Shown here one piece after another: positions 1-11,892 of a stretch of DNA of 64,000 nt (its first letter is position 1; each line of letters opens with the position of its first letter). The stretch spans positions 6,194,926 to 6,258,925 of the forward strand of contig JAJEKV010000038.1 in assembly GCA_021234155.1 (NCBI GenBank). The letters run 5' to 3'. Origin of the DNA: Isoetes taiwanensis. Taxonomy: Eukaryota; Streptophyta; Lycopodiopsida; Isoetales; Isoetaceae. The position numbers and the translations under genes are program-made. The notes beneath the pieces are model-generated. The model was given only the letters and a program-made list of their open reading frames with translations, ran no database searches and was not told the origin of the DNA.

Positions 1-1080
1 TGAAACAATGAGATCCTGAAACGACATCTAAAAAACTTGTTCAATGCCGAATTCAAACTAACACAGGAAAAACTATATCAAATTTACTTGCCCTACATCA
101 CATCTTAGAAACTGTATGTATCCTTCACGTTTTTACTTTCTATTCATTCTACAAACAGAAATCAAGCATTCCTCACATGACGCTTCTAAGCATGCACAAT
201 GTAGAAAATGGATCAATGCAGTATTACCATGAACCCAATTTTCCTAAACTCATATTGCTCTCCTCTGTAACTCGAAAAGAGCAATACAAAATGTATAACA
301 ACAAAACGCGGAGCCTTTAAAAAATGCAAACTTTGGAATAGATGTCTGCAACAATGCATGAAATGCACTAACCCAATAAGAAAATCAGTTTGGATAAAAG
401 CCAGAAAATGTTTAGTGTGCACGAAAAGATAGAATAGAATAGAGCAAGAAATAAATGTCTAGGCCCCCTCTTTATTACATTCATGAGCAAGCATATTGAC
501 ACCGATCATAGTAAAATACTTATGTCCAGTACTTGGCATAAGAAGACATGAAACTCAACAAATGTGATGAGACCTGCCTGGCTCTTAAGCATGTAAAAAA
601 CTTTGATATTCCTGCTAAAGAACAATGTCACAACGCACATTACAAAGCATCCTTTGTCTTACCTTATATTGGCAGCTTACAGCTGAAACACTTGTATTCT
701 GCTGCATGATAAAATGTGTTGGATAAACTCTAAGAAGGAAACATTATTTGACATGCTTACCAAAGTCCACAGCAGGTCCTTCAAAATATTGTATAAGCAA
801 TACTAAGGCCCCTAATCTGCAAAATTGCAGAACGGAAAGAAAAACAATAGTAAGCATATTGTGCAAAATTTTAATCGTGCAAGAAAGGAGTTCAAAAGAT
901 GTGGAGAACTATATAGCAAGCTATTCATAACCTTTTATTCTTCTGATGCATGTAAAAATTTCAGAACCTGAACCTATACCCTTATCCTTGTGTAATAATT
1001 TTCATTAATCTGATCACCGGGCCAATACTTATGGTTTTAATTATCTATGGGAAAGGTTATTATCTATGGCAAAGAGATTA
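1..1080. other. 3' flank of the FBN11-like gene, no gene seen
   Basis: AT-rich sequence with only short, unsupported open frames on both strands. It probably holds the 3' UTR and downstream DNA of the minus-strand fibrillin-kinase gene that ends at 1081. I see no repeat family or RNA gene here. Confidence 0.5.
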
Positions 1081-2414
1081 TCATAGATGCAAGGATTTGT
1101 GCTCTAGCATATTTGACATTGTAGGCGAACAGATTTGCAATCGTACTTCTCTAAGAATTCTTTGCGGAAAGGATGGGTCTTCGTGATGGCTGTAGGTGTC
1201 AAGACTTAGGCTTATGTCAACGTCTTCAATCTGCAGTCTCATTACTGGCAACGATTCATGGGCAACCTCCGGCAAATGATAACTGATACCTTTTCTTTTC
1301 CTTGATGCACTTTCTTGTCGTACATTTCCTGTTTGTCGCTGCTTAGTATCATTTGGTCCTAGATTCTCCACATCATAGAATCTTTTCCCAGGTGCAAGGA
1401 AGACATTTGGTGCATTGATGACTAAAGTTCCTCTGAGACCACTCTTATCATGGGACCAGTTCCTCTTGTTCAAGGTAGCTGTGAAGTTCACATTTACTGA
1501 GGTGGATATTCGACCATCATCAGAAATGTTGAAGCTTTGCAAAGCATCACCAATAAGAACTGCAGGGTTTGCCTGCATGAAGTTCAGCTCCATGATCTAG
1601 AAATTTAATTAGAATCTATCTATTGCTTTTGTAAATAGCTTACCTGTCTTAGGGTCGAGCCAATCTGCCTCCCTGTATGATATAAAAGACGCCACTTGCC
1701 ATGCAACAACTTATGCCATTTCTGTAATCATGAAGTATGTTAATCATCCATGGCTGTCTTAAACGATATCAGATGAATTTTCCAGCAAACTTACCTCCTG
1801 GCTATTGTTAGGGTTCATCCTCTCTAGAACGTCAATAAGTTGAGTTAATCTGTCCCGCTGTAGGCAAGGAATTAGTCTTACTTAGCAAAGTGCACGTGTA
1901 GTGCATATGTTAACTGCATAAAATAAATCATCGATACCTGAATATCCATGTATATATATTCCTCAATTGTCCTTATAGCTGTTGAGCCTAGACTCCACCT
2001 CGCCATATCAATTGAGAATTCAACTCGCCATCTTGGACCACATAAAAAGGGATGCCTTAGGGCATCCTTGCAGCTGTAAGTGCAACCAAAGGAAAGTTGA
2101 GATTTTGTTGCATGAAAGTTATGAGCAGCCAGAACCAACCATCTCCAGGTAAGAATCGAACATTACCTAATGCGATCTTCAGGTTTCGGAGCTAGCATTA
2201 AAGAAAGCAGATGCCAACCTGCTCCACCATCTCTGTCCAAGACCTATTGTCACAGTTAGAAACAAAGGACAAAACCAGAAATACATAAATTATCCCAACC
2301 AAACGAATACAAATTATCCTCCTCTAATGAACAATCATCATCCTAAAGCACAAACCTGTAGGCCCGTGCTTCCTGCAGGAGATGCCTTTGCTTCTTCTGT
2401 CATGCCATTATTCA
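1081..2414 (-). CDS. FBN11: Kinase-fibrillin fusion protein, 3' exons (FBN11/PAP14-like)
   Basis: Six phase-compatible minus-strand segments with GT-AG borders can be read: 2414-2356, 2243-2167, 2073-1938, 1857-1795, 1721-1644 and 1596-1081 (stop TGA). The first three give a protein-kinase C-lobe end (VLDRDGGAGWHLL, then ALRHPFLCGPRWRVEFS). The next ones enter a PAP/fibrillin domain (HGKWRLLYHTGRQIGSTLR, then LRGTLVINAPNVFLAPGKRF). A kinase followed by a fibrillin domain is the hallmark of plant FBN11 (PAP14, ORG1 in Arabidopsis), a plastid lipid-associated protein family linked to thylakoid and plastoglobule lipids and stress. The transit peptide and kinase N-lobe are not found within about 1.2 kb upstream, where TE sequence begins. 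Either the 5' exons lie beyond long introns or the gene is truncated. The family assignment is good; exon borders are by eye. Confidence 0.68.
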
Positions 2415-2474
2415 CTGTCAAATGCTATGCAGGTCTGGCTTGGGGACTTACCTTTCAATTAAATTACAATTTCC

Positions 2475-2594
2475 TTGGCCAAAATGTCTTTATCATACTG
2501 TTTCTTTATCATACTGTCTTGTGGCTGCAGAAGAAAATTGGCCAAAATGTCTTTATCATACTGTTTCTCATTGTCTTGTGGCTGCAGAAGAAAA
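2475..2594. repeat. Tandem duplication, two units of about 60 bp, in an intron
   Basis: Units 2475-2537 and 2538-2594 both begin TTGGCCAAAATGTCTTTATC and end with GTGGCTGCAGAAGAAAA. The second lacks 6 bp. They lie upstream of the first recognised FBN11-like exon, presumably in an intron. Confidence 0.85.
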
Positions 2595-2707
2595 TGACTA
2601 TCTTTATCATGGGCCACTTATGAAGATTCCACAACCAGGCCCGGGTGTGACAGAAATTCTAAAGGGTCTACTACAATGATCTGATTCCCTTTTTAACTAT
2701 ACTCACC

Positions 2708-3640
2708 CTAAGGATGATGCAGCCCAGCTCAAGAGCTCCAAGCCAGTGGCAGAATTCTGAGACCCCAAATTCTATCGGTGTGGATGTCCGTGGATTTGAT
2801 TCAGGCTTTACAAAGGATCGAGAATACTTATATCGTCCAATAGGTTGTGTCCTTCTATTATACTGTTCCAATATACACAAAGCAAGTCCTAAATTACATT
2901 TCCATTGCCGAACCTGGCTTTTCCGACTCCATCACATACACGCAAACAACTGATCAAACTAACCTGGTAACTGACCGGACCTCTTCTTCCTGTTCCTGCA
3001 CATGATTTACAAAGGATACAATGGTTGGCCATTATAGATGATCACAATGCAAATAATAGGAAGAACATACATCAAGACTTACACGGACGCCACAGCAGCA
3101 ACTTGCCTACTCTCCCCGCTCCTTTGCCTGCTCCCCCCGGTCCTTTGCTCTCCCCGGTCCTTTGCTTCAATGATAAAGCACTAAGAACTAAGAAATCGAC
3201 GTCGAAGCTGCAAGAAAAGAGAAAGCTGTAAGAAAAAAAACAACCTGTAAGGTAGGAACATGTCTTACCTCAGGAAAAACTCTCACTGTAAGGTAGCAAC
3301 TCAGGGAAACCTCTCACGAAAAACTCTCACTGTAGGTAGCAACTCAGGGAAACCTCTCATCCGTAAGGTAGCAACTCTGAGGCGCTATGGGAAAATTCGT
3401 AGATGAAGCGGCAGTAAAACACTGATGAAAACTTCGTAGGTGAGGAGGAGTGAAGAATCTGAGGAATCCGGGAAGGCTTCATCGAGCTGCTGCTATTCAT
3501 CGCAGTTTCGAATTAGCATTCAATGCCGGCAACTATGATGCTGAAGGGGAACCGCAAGAGGGAACGCATGCGGGAAGGGAACGCCGCATGCGTCTGCATT
3601 GCGGCGTTCCAGGCACATTTCCCAACACCTTACCAAAATA
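2708..3640. other. Presumed intron or 5' region with degenerate short repeats
   Basis: No kinase N-lobe could be read here on the minus strand. A minus-strand open stretch at 2707-2880 followed by a canonical donor could be another exon but matches nothing I recognise. At 3275-3385 three partial copies of a unit containing AAGGTAGCAACTCAGGGAAA occur. Confidence 0.4.
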
Positions 3641-3772
3641 AAAAAGAAGATGTGTTGACAAAAGAAACTCTTGGAAACACGTCATATATCAAAGCATAAG
3701 ATTGATGGGTAAGTTTTGACTTCCATTGTAATTAAACATAATTAGTCTTTCAATACGTCAGAAAACCTTATC

Positions 3773-3880
3773 AGACTCTCTAGTGTAAAGGGAGAGTCCG
3801 ATAATTAAGTTATCACTCCTAGGAGTGATAACTAGTTGTTAGTACAAGAAACTTATCGCGGCGGCCAAGGCCGTCGCGAA
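3773..3880. repeat. Cluster of three hairpins/palindromes
   Basis: Three inverted repeats lie in about 110 bp. GACTCTC...GAGAGTC has 7-bp arms around 3775-3799. A perfect 26-bp palindrome lies at 3808-3833 (centre CCTAGG). A GC-rich hairpin CGCGGCGGCC-AA-GGCCGTCGCG lies near 3852-3873. The third is shared, inverted, with 56891-56940. The sequence CTAG follows the GC hairpin on the minus strand, so this may be the 3' end of the Helitron whose Rep-helicase lies upstream on that strand. Confidence 0.6.
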
Positions 3881-4113
3881 CGTTTCTCTTTCCCAGCCTA
3901 CTGTATACAATGAGAATTTTACTTGTATCATATCATATCATATATAATTCAAGAACATGTGGGAATTGGACCCACACTGTTGCCATATGGTCTCGTGCCC
4001 GTATGATAGATGGGTGTTATTTCAGTACCATGAGACTATCACTTCGCCAACTTCATTATGCTCTATATTCTTTTACCTCTTTTTTTTCCATGTCTTTTCT
4101 CTTCTACCACTCG

Positions 4114-4426
4114 GTGGGAGTCAGTGGGTTTTGAGCCTGGGTGGGGATCGCCCATTACCAATGGCCTGACCACTAGACCACAACCGCAGTGGGATTTCTT
4201 GTCCATTCTTTATTCTGCACCACCCGATGTGTGTCAGTGGGTTTTGAGCCTGGGTGGCGGTCAACCATGACCAATGGCCTGACTACTAGACCATGACTGC
4301 GATGGTTTTTTTTTTTTTTTTTTCCAGTCTCTGGTATTGCATCATCCAATGATAGTCAGGGTTTTGAGCCTGGACGGGGGTTGCCCATAACCAATGGCCT
4401 GACCACTAGACGAACACTGCGATGGA
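4114..4426 (-). mobile_element. Three tandem tRNA-derived (SINE-like) units
   Basis: Three similar ~80-bp blocks start near 4114, 4224 and 4352, spaced about 120 bp apart. Read on the minus strand, units 1 and 3 carry an A-box-like element (TGGTCTAGTGGTCAGG in unit 1; one mismatch in unit 3, and TGGTCTAGTAGTCAGG in unit 2). About 34 bp later each has a B-box-like GGCTCAAAACCC. These match the internal RNA polymerase III promoter of tRNA genes. The acceptor-stem pairing of a functional tRNA is not evident, so this is a tRNA-related retroposon with a triplicated head or three nested insertions. A T-run at about 4306-4323 separates units 2 and 3. Confidence 0.7.
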
Positions 4427-4827
4427 TGCCATTTACAAATCCCCTCCCTCTATCCATTCCATCCATTTTTTATTGTCTTTAAATTAAAGAAAGTGGGTTA
4501 ATGACATCTCATGGTAACGAAACAGCAGGCCATCTATCATTCGGGCTTGGAAGCTGGTACATGTGACAGGTTAGGGCATACATTGGCTGAAGTCTAGTTC
4601 GGTGCATGGTATTCGTTACGTCTACTAATTCACCTGCACAAAGGAAGACGATATTCTTAATATAACTAATGGTAATTGAACAACAAAGCATCCATCTCCC
4701 AAGGTTGTAAGATGGTACATGTAGAAGGTTAAGACGTACCTTAGTGCGAATCCAAATCGGTATGCACATTTTTCTTTAAAGTTACTGGCTTGCGTGATCA
4801 AAAGACGGATTAAGAAATAGTACCTCA

Positions 4828-7800
4828 TCATAAGAGTAGCTCCCTGTAGACGATATTCTTGGTGCACCTCGCCGTGTTCTCTTGCAAAAGGAGAATGAGC
4901 ACGTCCTACCTATTTTGCATGCGAGTAAGCGTCGTGTATAGCTGGCCATGTGCAAACACCTCGGTACGGAGGTCGATGACGACACGATCTAACGTCAGCC
5001 CCTGACAACTATTGAAAGTGGTTGAGTAAGATAATCGAAGGGGCAATTGCCTTCTATGTATGGTCCAGGGCGATTATCTGGCTGGTAGAAGAAATCAGCT
5101 CTAGAGATTGGGTATGTGCATGAGTCATCGTCTGATGCTTCGTCTAGTACCTTCACCATTACAAACTTTGTGTGCATCGATACAATCATAGCCCTCGCGT
5201 TCTTCAAAAGACCCTTTTCCATGTCCAGTCGTTTCATAATATGACATATAGCACCCACCTTAAGCCCGAGCTCGTGGTTGGGTATTCCGGAATGTGTAAA
5301 ATTATTAAGGAAATCGGATGTTGCATACGCATGATCGTGTATGATTTTATCTTGTTCGGATACATGATCATGGCTATAATACGACTTTTCATAACGAGGA
5401 ACTCTATCCAGGATGCGATAGTTGAAGTTATCAATGCTCTTGTTGATCGGCGGGAGGAAGTTGCGTTTCTTGCATGTCGCTGGATCCCGAAGGATGTTAG
5501 AGGAATACAGGAATTCAATCGTATCTGCTATGTTCGTAGTTGTATTGAAGATGTCCAGTGCGACTGTGGATTGCTCCCAGTCCTCTCCTATGCGATCGAC
5601 AAATTGCATTAGTTCAGGGTCATCTGCATTTTGAATAGGTTCTTCCAATCTTAAGACACGGAAACTCTTCCAAAGCATTGATGGTTTTATGGATGCACTG
5701 TATGCTGTGGTCTCCCCGCCTTCCCCTCCCCCCCCCCTCCCCCGACGACGGGCGCAACCTGTCTGAAGTCTCCAGAAGCAATAAAGTGTTTGCCTCCAAA
5801 TGGGAGATCATTTCTACATAGTCGCTGCAGTAGGTGATCAATGATTTCTATGACAGCCTTGTTAGCCATGGGGAACTCATCCCAAATGATAACCTTAGTT
5901 GCAACTAATAGATCTGCTGCTCCAGATTCACGGTCTATCATCAAGTGGAGCCCTGCATTGTTTTCCTCAACGGGTATCTGAAAAAGCGAATGGGTTGTTC
6001 GTCCACCTGGGTATTGGCGAGCAGCTAATGCCGTAGTACCACATGGAAGCACTATACCTCGGTTGCCTCGTATAGACAGGCATATGCAATTCAAAAGGAA
6101 TGTTTTTCCTCTACCTGCTTTCCCATCTATGAATATTGGTTGGTCGCTTTGTGGAAGTTCTAACCACGCACGAATGAAATTGTATATCTCTCACTAATCA
6201 TTTTTCATCCTGCTCGACATTTCTGTTGCAGCGTTTAAATACGCGTCGTGGTCGGAAAATTTCCGGAGCTCATGCATGACATCTCTTCCAACACGAGGCT
6301 GGAGTTGGAGGCCAAATGCCGTGATACTGGTACTATGTTGTGTTAGAATATTGTTGATTAAATGTAGGGATTCGTTGAAGGCGATCGACTCATCATTTGG
6401 ACATTCGTCTAGTAGGTCGGCGCTCATGGGTACTTGGAACCTAGTCCATAGCTCCATCGCTAGTCCCTGGTCGAGCAATAACATAGCAAAAATAAAACGT
6501 AGCTGTCCGAGACTCAATGATAGGGAAACCGCCTCCTTCATAACTAGAGTTGCTTCATTATGTGCCCCGAGAAAACCCTCAGCTTCTGCAGCCTGTTGAT
6601 ATATCTCATATTGCTGACCGTTGGCTACCTTTAGCTTGTCCCAAGACCTTGCAGGACGATGCAACAAAATTTGCCGCAAGTAGAACGCCTCGCCAACCCT
6701 AGGTAGAAGTAAACGTATTTTACATGCCAATGGTTGTCTCGACCTTTTCCTCACAATGTTTTTTGTAAAACCTTCCTGTTCTTGTTCCATGTAAGATCCA
6801 AGTTCAGATGCCAATGTCAGTATGCTGTCAACGTGTATTGTTCATAGTATTGAATATATGTAAGCGTATCAAATACCTGATCAATAGGCGGCAAGAAGTA
6901 GCGGTCTAGCAATGACCTCGTGTTCGGACGCAAGAGGTGGAGAGGCAGGCATTTTACAGCAGGAGACTTGTTTGTTATGTCGTACGACATTATTCTCCAT
7001 GATGCCTCCATGGCAAAAAGATAGCGTGCCTTCAGGTAGTCACGTAGCTCATTCCTGTTTTCTGGTGTGGCTATCTGGCCTTGAGAGCTGTGTCCAGGTG
7101 CCTGCACTCTATCGAGTCTTGGATTCTCACTATTAATGCCCTGCTCATCATGGACCGATGACGGTTGTGCACCTGAATGCCTCTTTTGAGTTATTTGGAA
7201 TCTAGTTGTATCGAATCCCTTATATATGTAGCCATATAAATTAGAAAGACGTGTACGGTAGACGCGATGTCGACCATAATATGGCAATCGAGTGCATGGA
7301 GCAAAAATGCATTGTATGGTACTACCCACGTATCGGCTATGCTCCTTCTCCTGTATTGCACGTATTCCTTTGAATCAAGGTGTGTTGTTGTATTGATTGG
7401 TTTTGGATAGTTGTAACAGCATGGAGACTGACCTGGGGAGCACCGATCAGTATGTCTATGCGTCATGAATTTTTGAACCTGGCCACGAAGAATTGGATCA
7501 GTCGGTAGTTCCGCAGATATAATGTCATCTACGCACTCTATCGGTATATCTATCTCGGTACGCAACACAAGATGTGTGTGAGGGAGCCCACGCTTTTGAA
7601 ACTCCACCATGGTTATTATGTATGACACACGCTGGAAGAACCTACGTAACAATTCTTTCAATCGCTTTAGTCTCTCATGAAAACATCGAACAACAGTCAT
7701 GGGTCATCAGACGCGGTTTGTCCAGGGCTAAGGGCACTCCTTATTTCTGGCCAGTCTGTATTCGTAGTCATTGTAACGAATAGTGTTGGACGACCCTTTG

Positions 7801-9432
7801 CCCTGGAAAGGGCTAACGCATCTGCAACATGAACAGAACACCATCTTTGGCAACCCAGGAATGACGAAGGCAATATAACGTCTCTGATCATCATTTTTCC
7901 ATTCAGAGTAGTCCTAATCATACTGAATTCTTCTATTCCGAAAGGAAAAAGTTCTGAAGTAATTTAGACGCGCGTCCTCGACTCTTGAATACATGTCTAC
8001 CAGGTACTCCCCACAGAAATGCCCAAGTCGAAGGAACCTGTCCTCATGCAACAGTCTTGATCTGTACCACTGTAGCTGTGTTAGACCATGTTCATTCGCC
8101 GGACCCCAGCCTAGTGTACCATGTGGAAAGAGGAGTGGGTACTGCAAAGGTTCGTACATAGGGTCAAGAATATTCATGAAAGTCGGTTCACCTTCATTCC
8201 GAGCCCAGAAGCCCGCAACTCGAGATGCAACATCAGCCATGTTATTAACCTCTACAATGGCCGCCATTTCTTCCTCGCCGATTACACCTTCAAGCGTAAT
8301 ATATGCCGAAGGCACATTCATGCTTTCCATTGTCCGAAGGTTTACAATGAATGGATTTATTTGGCCCAGGATCAAACCGATAGTTGCAACCCATTGGAAT
8401 GGCACGCTTTGAAGCCCCGCTTGTGCGTAGCGCTGTGCATCATCATATATGTACCAATGTATTGGATGCCCCGTGTCTCTCGTTGGGAGCAAGCGGTGAT
8501 ACGTACGCCCCATGATCGCAACTGACGATGGATAACCTAAATCGGCAAACCTTCCATCGACACCAAGCACACTAAAACAGAATAGCTTATTTATCTTCCT
8601 ACAGAGTCGATTGAAGCCCGGCATGGCATATAAATTAACCAATGCATCAGGCAAAGACGACAACTGTGGGAGTAGCCACCTATCCTTGTTACAGCAAAAC
8701 CCATCTTGTTCTACGTTAAGCAATGGTATGTGGCAATACGTGCAACGTTTAGTCCACGTGCACATCGTGAATGTTCGGCTGATTGCCAATCTCATATGAT
8801 GTGCACGGGCTTGCCAATATTTGGGTCATCTGCGCCGGTATGACGTTTCCTATCCCTTAGACGTAGATGGGCCATCTCTTCCTCAGATAGATTGGCATAG
8901 CATTCTCTTCGTCTATGCTTAACCTTGCATATCGGTCATCTCTATAAGTGTGGCTCTCACCCACATTTGGTGCTGAGCTGTCCAAGCACTCACTTGAATT
9001 CATTGATGGCATGTCTTAAGCTATGCCAACTGTTCCAACCCCACCCACAGGCGCCTGTGACCCATTGAACACATCATCTGCATCGATGGGCAATGCGTGT
9101 GGCATCATGACATCACCTGTAACTGGTGGTGATCTCTCGAATAACGCAATTCCATTGGGCATTGGCGTAGCTAGAGTTGAAGTAGCACGACTTTGTCCAA
9201 CTCCAGTCGCATGGCAATGAGCTTCACGCAGATCATCAACCGCCCTTAGTTGATGCTGTCTCGACCGTTGTCTTGCTATCCCCCGCACTATCTCTCTAGC
9301 TTGGTCACTCATGTTTGCATATCGTTCTCTTTCAATTCGACGATTCCTCTCCCTGTAATCTATTACTGGTACACTATGGCCCCTATCCTCTATCATTCCA
9401 GATTGGCGTCGTCTAGTTCGTTCTCTAGCCAT
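4828..9432 (-). pseudogene. Helitron Rep-helicase (rolling-circle transposase), broken
   Basis: The reading passes through several frames from about 9432 to a stop at 4828. The N-terminal part has the RERYANMS-type motif seen in plant Helitron proteins (9016-9432) and a related one at 8810-8900. The Helitron-like N domain follows (7914-8795). The HUH nuclease motif GLPHTHLVL is at about 7563-7588, and paired tyrosines (NLYGYIYKG) at about 7222-7236. The PIF1-type helicase starts with a Walker A reading GKAGRGKT near 6103-6126, then VIIWDEFPMANK (Walker B) and SGDFRQVAPVV. The last helicase motif, TLDRVVIDLRTEVFAHGQ, lies near 4910-4975 and the C-terminus reads NIVYREL. Rep nicks and joins single-stranded DNA at the element ends and the helicase unwinds it. 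There are at least six frame changes, one at the C-run at 5728-5743, so the copy as assembled is not functional. Confidence 0.9.
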
Positions 9433-9880
9433 CGCCCTTAGAGTTACGTATGGTCGTGCATCGTTAATTCTTACGTGATCTTCACTGGAGTTCGGTAGGT
9501 TATCACCTATATTTAATCAATTGACAATATTGTAGTTAATCAACTCGTAATACTGTGAGTATGAAGGGATTTCTATTAAGTTGACATGGGAGAACAACTT
9601 ACGTGTGTTCGCGTCCTCTAAAATCATATCTCTACTCGACGTCAATTGCGAAAGTAATTGTGTGTCTGAAATTAAAGCAATTGTGTTAGTATTAGCATAA
9701 TTCATAATCCATTCCTTAATATCATGAAATAAGACAACAACGATGGCATGTTTTTTGTTCTTTTACCTTAATGATACAACTATCATAACCCATAGTCAAG
9801 ATCACATGATATATAAGGTCATGCCTAATGTGCATATATGTACTATAGATAGGTCTGTTGCAATAGATGGACTCATGCAT

Positions 9881-10353
9881 TTAGAACTCCCCTACTAATA
9901 ACGCATTCATGACAGCATCTTTAGCCTCAACGATCTGTAGTAGTCGATGGAGACGAGTCCGTTGCGCGGTAAGCCTTTTAGTGCTGGTTGAAAGAGTGAT
10001 TATGTCCTTAGACATTTTTTCTAATTCTTGAGAGAACACATCAGCGTGCTCTTGCATTTTTTTTGCCATTGTTAAGGGAGCGCGTGTCCCGTACATGCGC
10101 GAGGCTATTTGCTTTCGCTTGTATTCTCGAGGGCTGCCCCTTTTTATGGCCAGCTTACACACCTGGCCAGTGGTTTGCTTTTTTTTCAACGATGCACGTG
10201 TATCATCAACCTCCGAGCACTCGCCAACCCCATTGTATACTTTGACCGTAGACCTAGTGGTATCCTCAGCCAATTCCGCGCCCGTGGTTTGCTTTTTTTT
10301 CAACGATGCACGTGTACCATGAACCTCCGAGCATTCGCCAACCCCGCCATTTA
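9881..10353 (-). CDS. Unknown coiled-coil protein exon with an internal duplication
   Basis: The open frame follows a good acceptor (TTGCGTTGTAG) at 10354 and stops at 9881. It contains two near-identical copies of GVGECSEV..TRASLKKKQTTG about 40 residues apart, then a basic segment (LAIKRGSPREYKRKQ). A C-terminal heptad-like region (EKMSKDIITLSTSTKRLTAQ) probably forms a coiled coil. It lies between the Helitron Rep start and the exon at 10495-10839 on the same strand. It may be the second coding exon of that gene or a separate product. I do not recognise the family. Confidence 0.45.
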
Positions 10354-10494
10354 CTACAACGCAAGAGGCAAACACCAAATCAATAATGTATATATAGACA
10401 TGTACATACATTGAAGACCATGTACACCGCTAACAACGTGTAAGAGCAAAAGTACACTTCATGCTCCCAGCATGATCAACCACGAGTTATACAA

Positions 10495-10839
10495 TCAAGC
10501 AGTACTAAATAGTCCAATTTCGACTTTACCGTCTACGAGCTCGACATTCACTTTGAAAATGCCTACAGGGTCAATGGCGTCACGACCCATATATTTTTGG
10601 AGCGAATAAGGTATGGCACCAGATGGAAAATTTGTTTCCACAACTTCTACTTTACGGAGGAAGGAACTAGGGAGGAATCGACCCACAACTAAAGCATCAA
10701 ATAATAGTTTTGAGGAACCATGCATCCAACCACACTCGACGTGGTATAATTGATCTTCGTGCGCTTTAATTGCCACGTATAAAGTTTTTTTTACGTTAGA
10801 CGTCATATTGACGATGCCCTCCGGCAATGGATTGCCCAT
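10495..10839 (-). CDS. Unknown protein, first coding exon behind a spliced leader
   Basis: The ATG at 10837-10839 directly follows an acceptor (CACTGATTTCAG), and the frame reads 114 residues to a TGA at 10495. It contains KKTLYVAIKAHEDQLYHVEC and PYSLQKYMGRD and has no recognised domain, signal peptide or membrane segment. A TATA box and a leader exon ending in a donor lie about 1 kb upstream on the same strand, giving a complete-looking 5' structure. Whether this is a Helitron-borne accessory gene, a captured host gene or an unrelated host gene cannot be decided from the sequence. Confidence 0.45.
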   Translation of the reverse strand: MGNPLPEGIVNMTSNVKKTLYVAIKAHEDQLYHVECGWMHGSSKLLFDALVVGRFLPSSFLRKVEVVETNFPSGAIPYSLQKYMGRDAIDPVGIFKVNVELVDGKVEIGLFSTA

Positions 10840-10974
10840 CTGAAATCAGTGGACGTTATCAACCCACATGTCACCATACATTAATAAACACATAAGCTTT
10901 TTATTATAGATTTTGCTTGAGATGCCTTGGAAAGCAGTGTATGAAAGTTAGGTGTTAACACGCAAGCATGCAAG

Positions 10975-11760
10975 TTATACCTCAAAACTCCGAATTATAG
11001 AGGAGAAGAAAGGAAATACCAAGGAATCACATGTGAGGGGAACACGCCAAGCATATGAAAATAACACGTTAACACGGAAGCACGCGTAAGCTATACCTCA
11101 GGACTTGAAATTAAGGAGGAGAAAACAATAAATACCATGGAATCACATGTGACGAGAACACATTAGCAAACCCACGAAAGGGATAAAGGAAATGCCGACC
11201 ACGATTTCACGCAAAGACGGCTATTGAAAGTAGTATCTTAACGTGGTAGGCTAGCACATATAACAAAAACTAAGTATTAAGTAGAATGGGAAGAAAAAAT
11301 AACTATAGGCAGCTAGATACTAAATGTGTAGGACGGGAAAAAAGAAACCATTGGCTCACATTATAGAAAGGAGGCAAAACAACCATGCAACTATACCTCA
11401 GGACTTGAAATTAAGGAGGAGAAACCAACAAATACCATGGAATCACATGTGACGAGAACATGTTAACAAAACCACGAAAGGGATAAAGGAAACGCCGACC
11501 ACGATTTCATGCAAGGACGGCTATACCTCGAAACTTGAAGTTACGGAGGAGAAAAAAGCACATACAATGGAATCACATGTAAAAATGGCAAACATGACTT
11601 CATGCAAGGGCGACTCTTGAAAGTAGAATCTTAACGTGATAGGCTAGCACATATAAGGAAAACTAAGTACCAAGTAGAATGGGAAGAAAAAATTACTATA
11701 GGAAGCTAGATACTAAATGTGTAGGACGGGAAAAAAGAAACCATATAGAAAGGAGGCAAA
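10975..11760 (-). repeat. Tandem intronic repeats, four TATACCTC blocks and a ~300-bp duplication
   Basis: Blocks beginning TATACCTCAAAACT, TATACCTCAGGACTTGAAAT (twice) and TATACCTCGAAACTTGAAGT start near 10976, 11092, 11392 and 11524. Each is followed by GGAATCACATGT about 40 bp later. A longer segment at about 11090-11390 recurs at 11390-11760, including AGTAGAATGGGAAGAAAAAA and GTAGGACGGGAAAAAAGAAA. On the minus strand each block start reads like a splice donor (CTGAG|GTATAG). All lie within the inferred first intron. Confidence 0.8.
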
Positions 11761-11806
11761 ACAACCATGCAACTCTTTCTTAGAACATTGATCGTCTACA
11801 CTCTAC

Positions 11807-11868
11807 CTTAGCAAGGCAAGCAGACCAGAAGAACTAATCGCCCAGAGAACAATGGAGCAGGAGAGTCG
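11807..11868 (-). other. Inferred non-coding leader exon
   Basis: Downstream of the TATA box at 11893-11903, the minus strand runs without a supported start codon to a donor (GCTAAG|GTAGAG) at 11807. The exon at 10839 supplies the next strong acceptor. The start of transcription is estimated from TATA spacing only. Confidence 0.4.
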
Positions 11869-11892
11869 ATGCCGAATGGTGAGAGAGCCCCT

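Noticed and set aside
4114-4426. Functional tRNA genes
   Set aside because: A- and B-boxes are present, but no acceptor stem or clear anticodon arm could be folded; a tRNA-derived retroposon fits better.
5172-5612. Long plus-strand open frame (146 codons)
   Set aside because: It lies opposite the Helitron helicase and has no motif of its own; it is a shadow of the minus-strand coding sequence.
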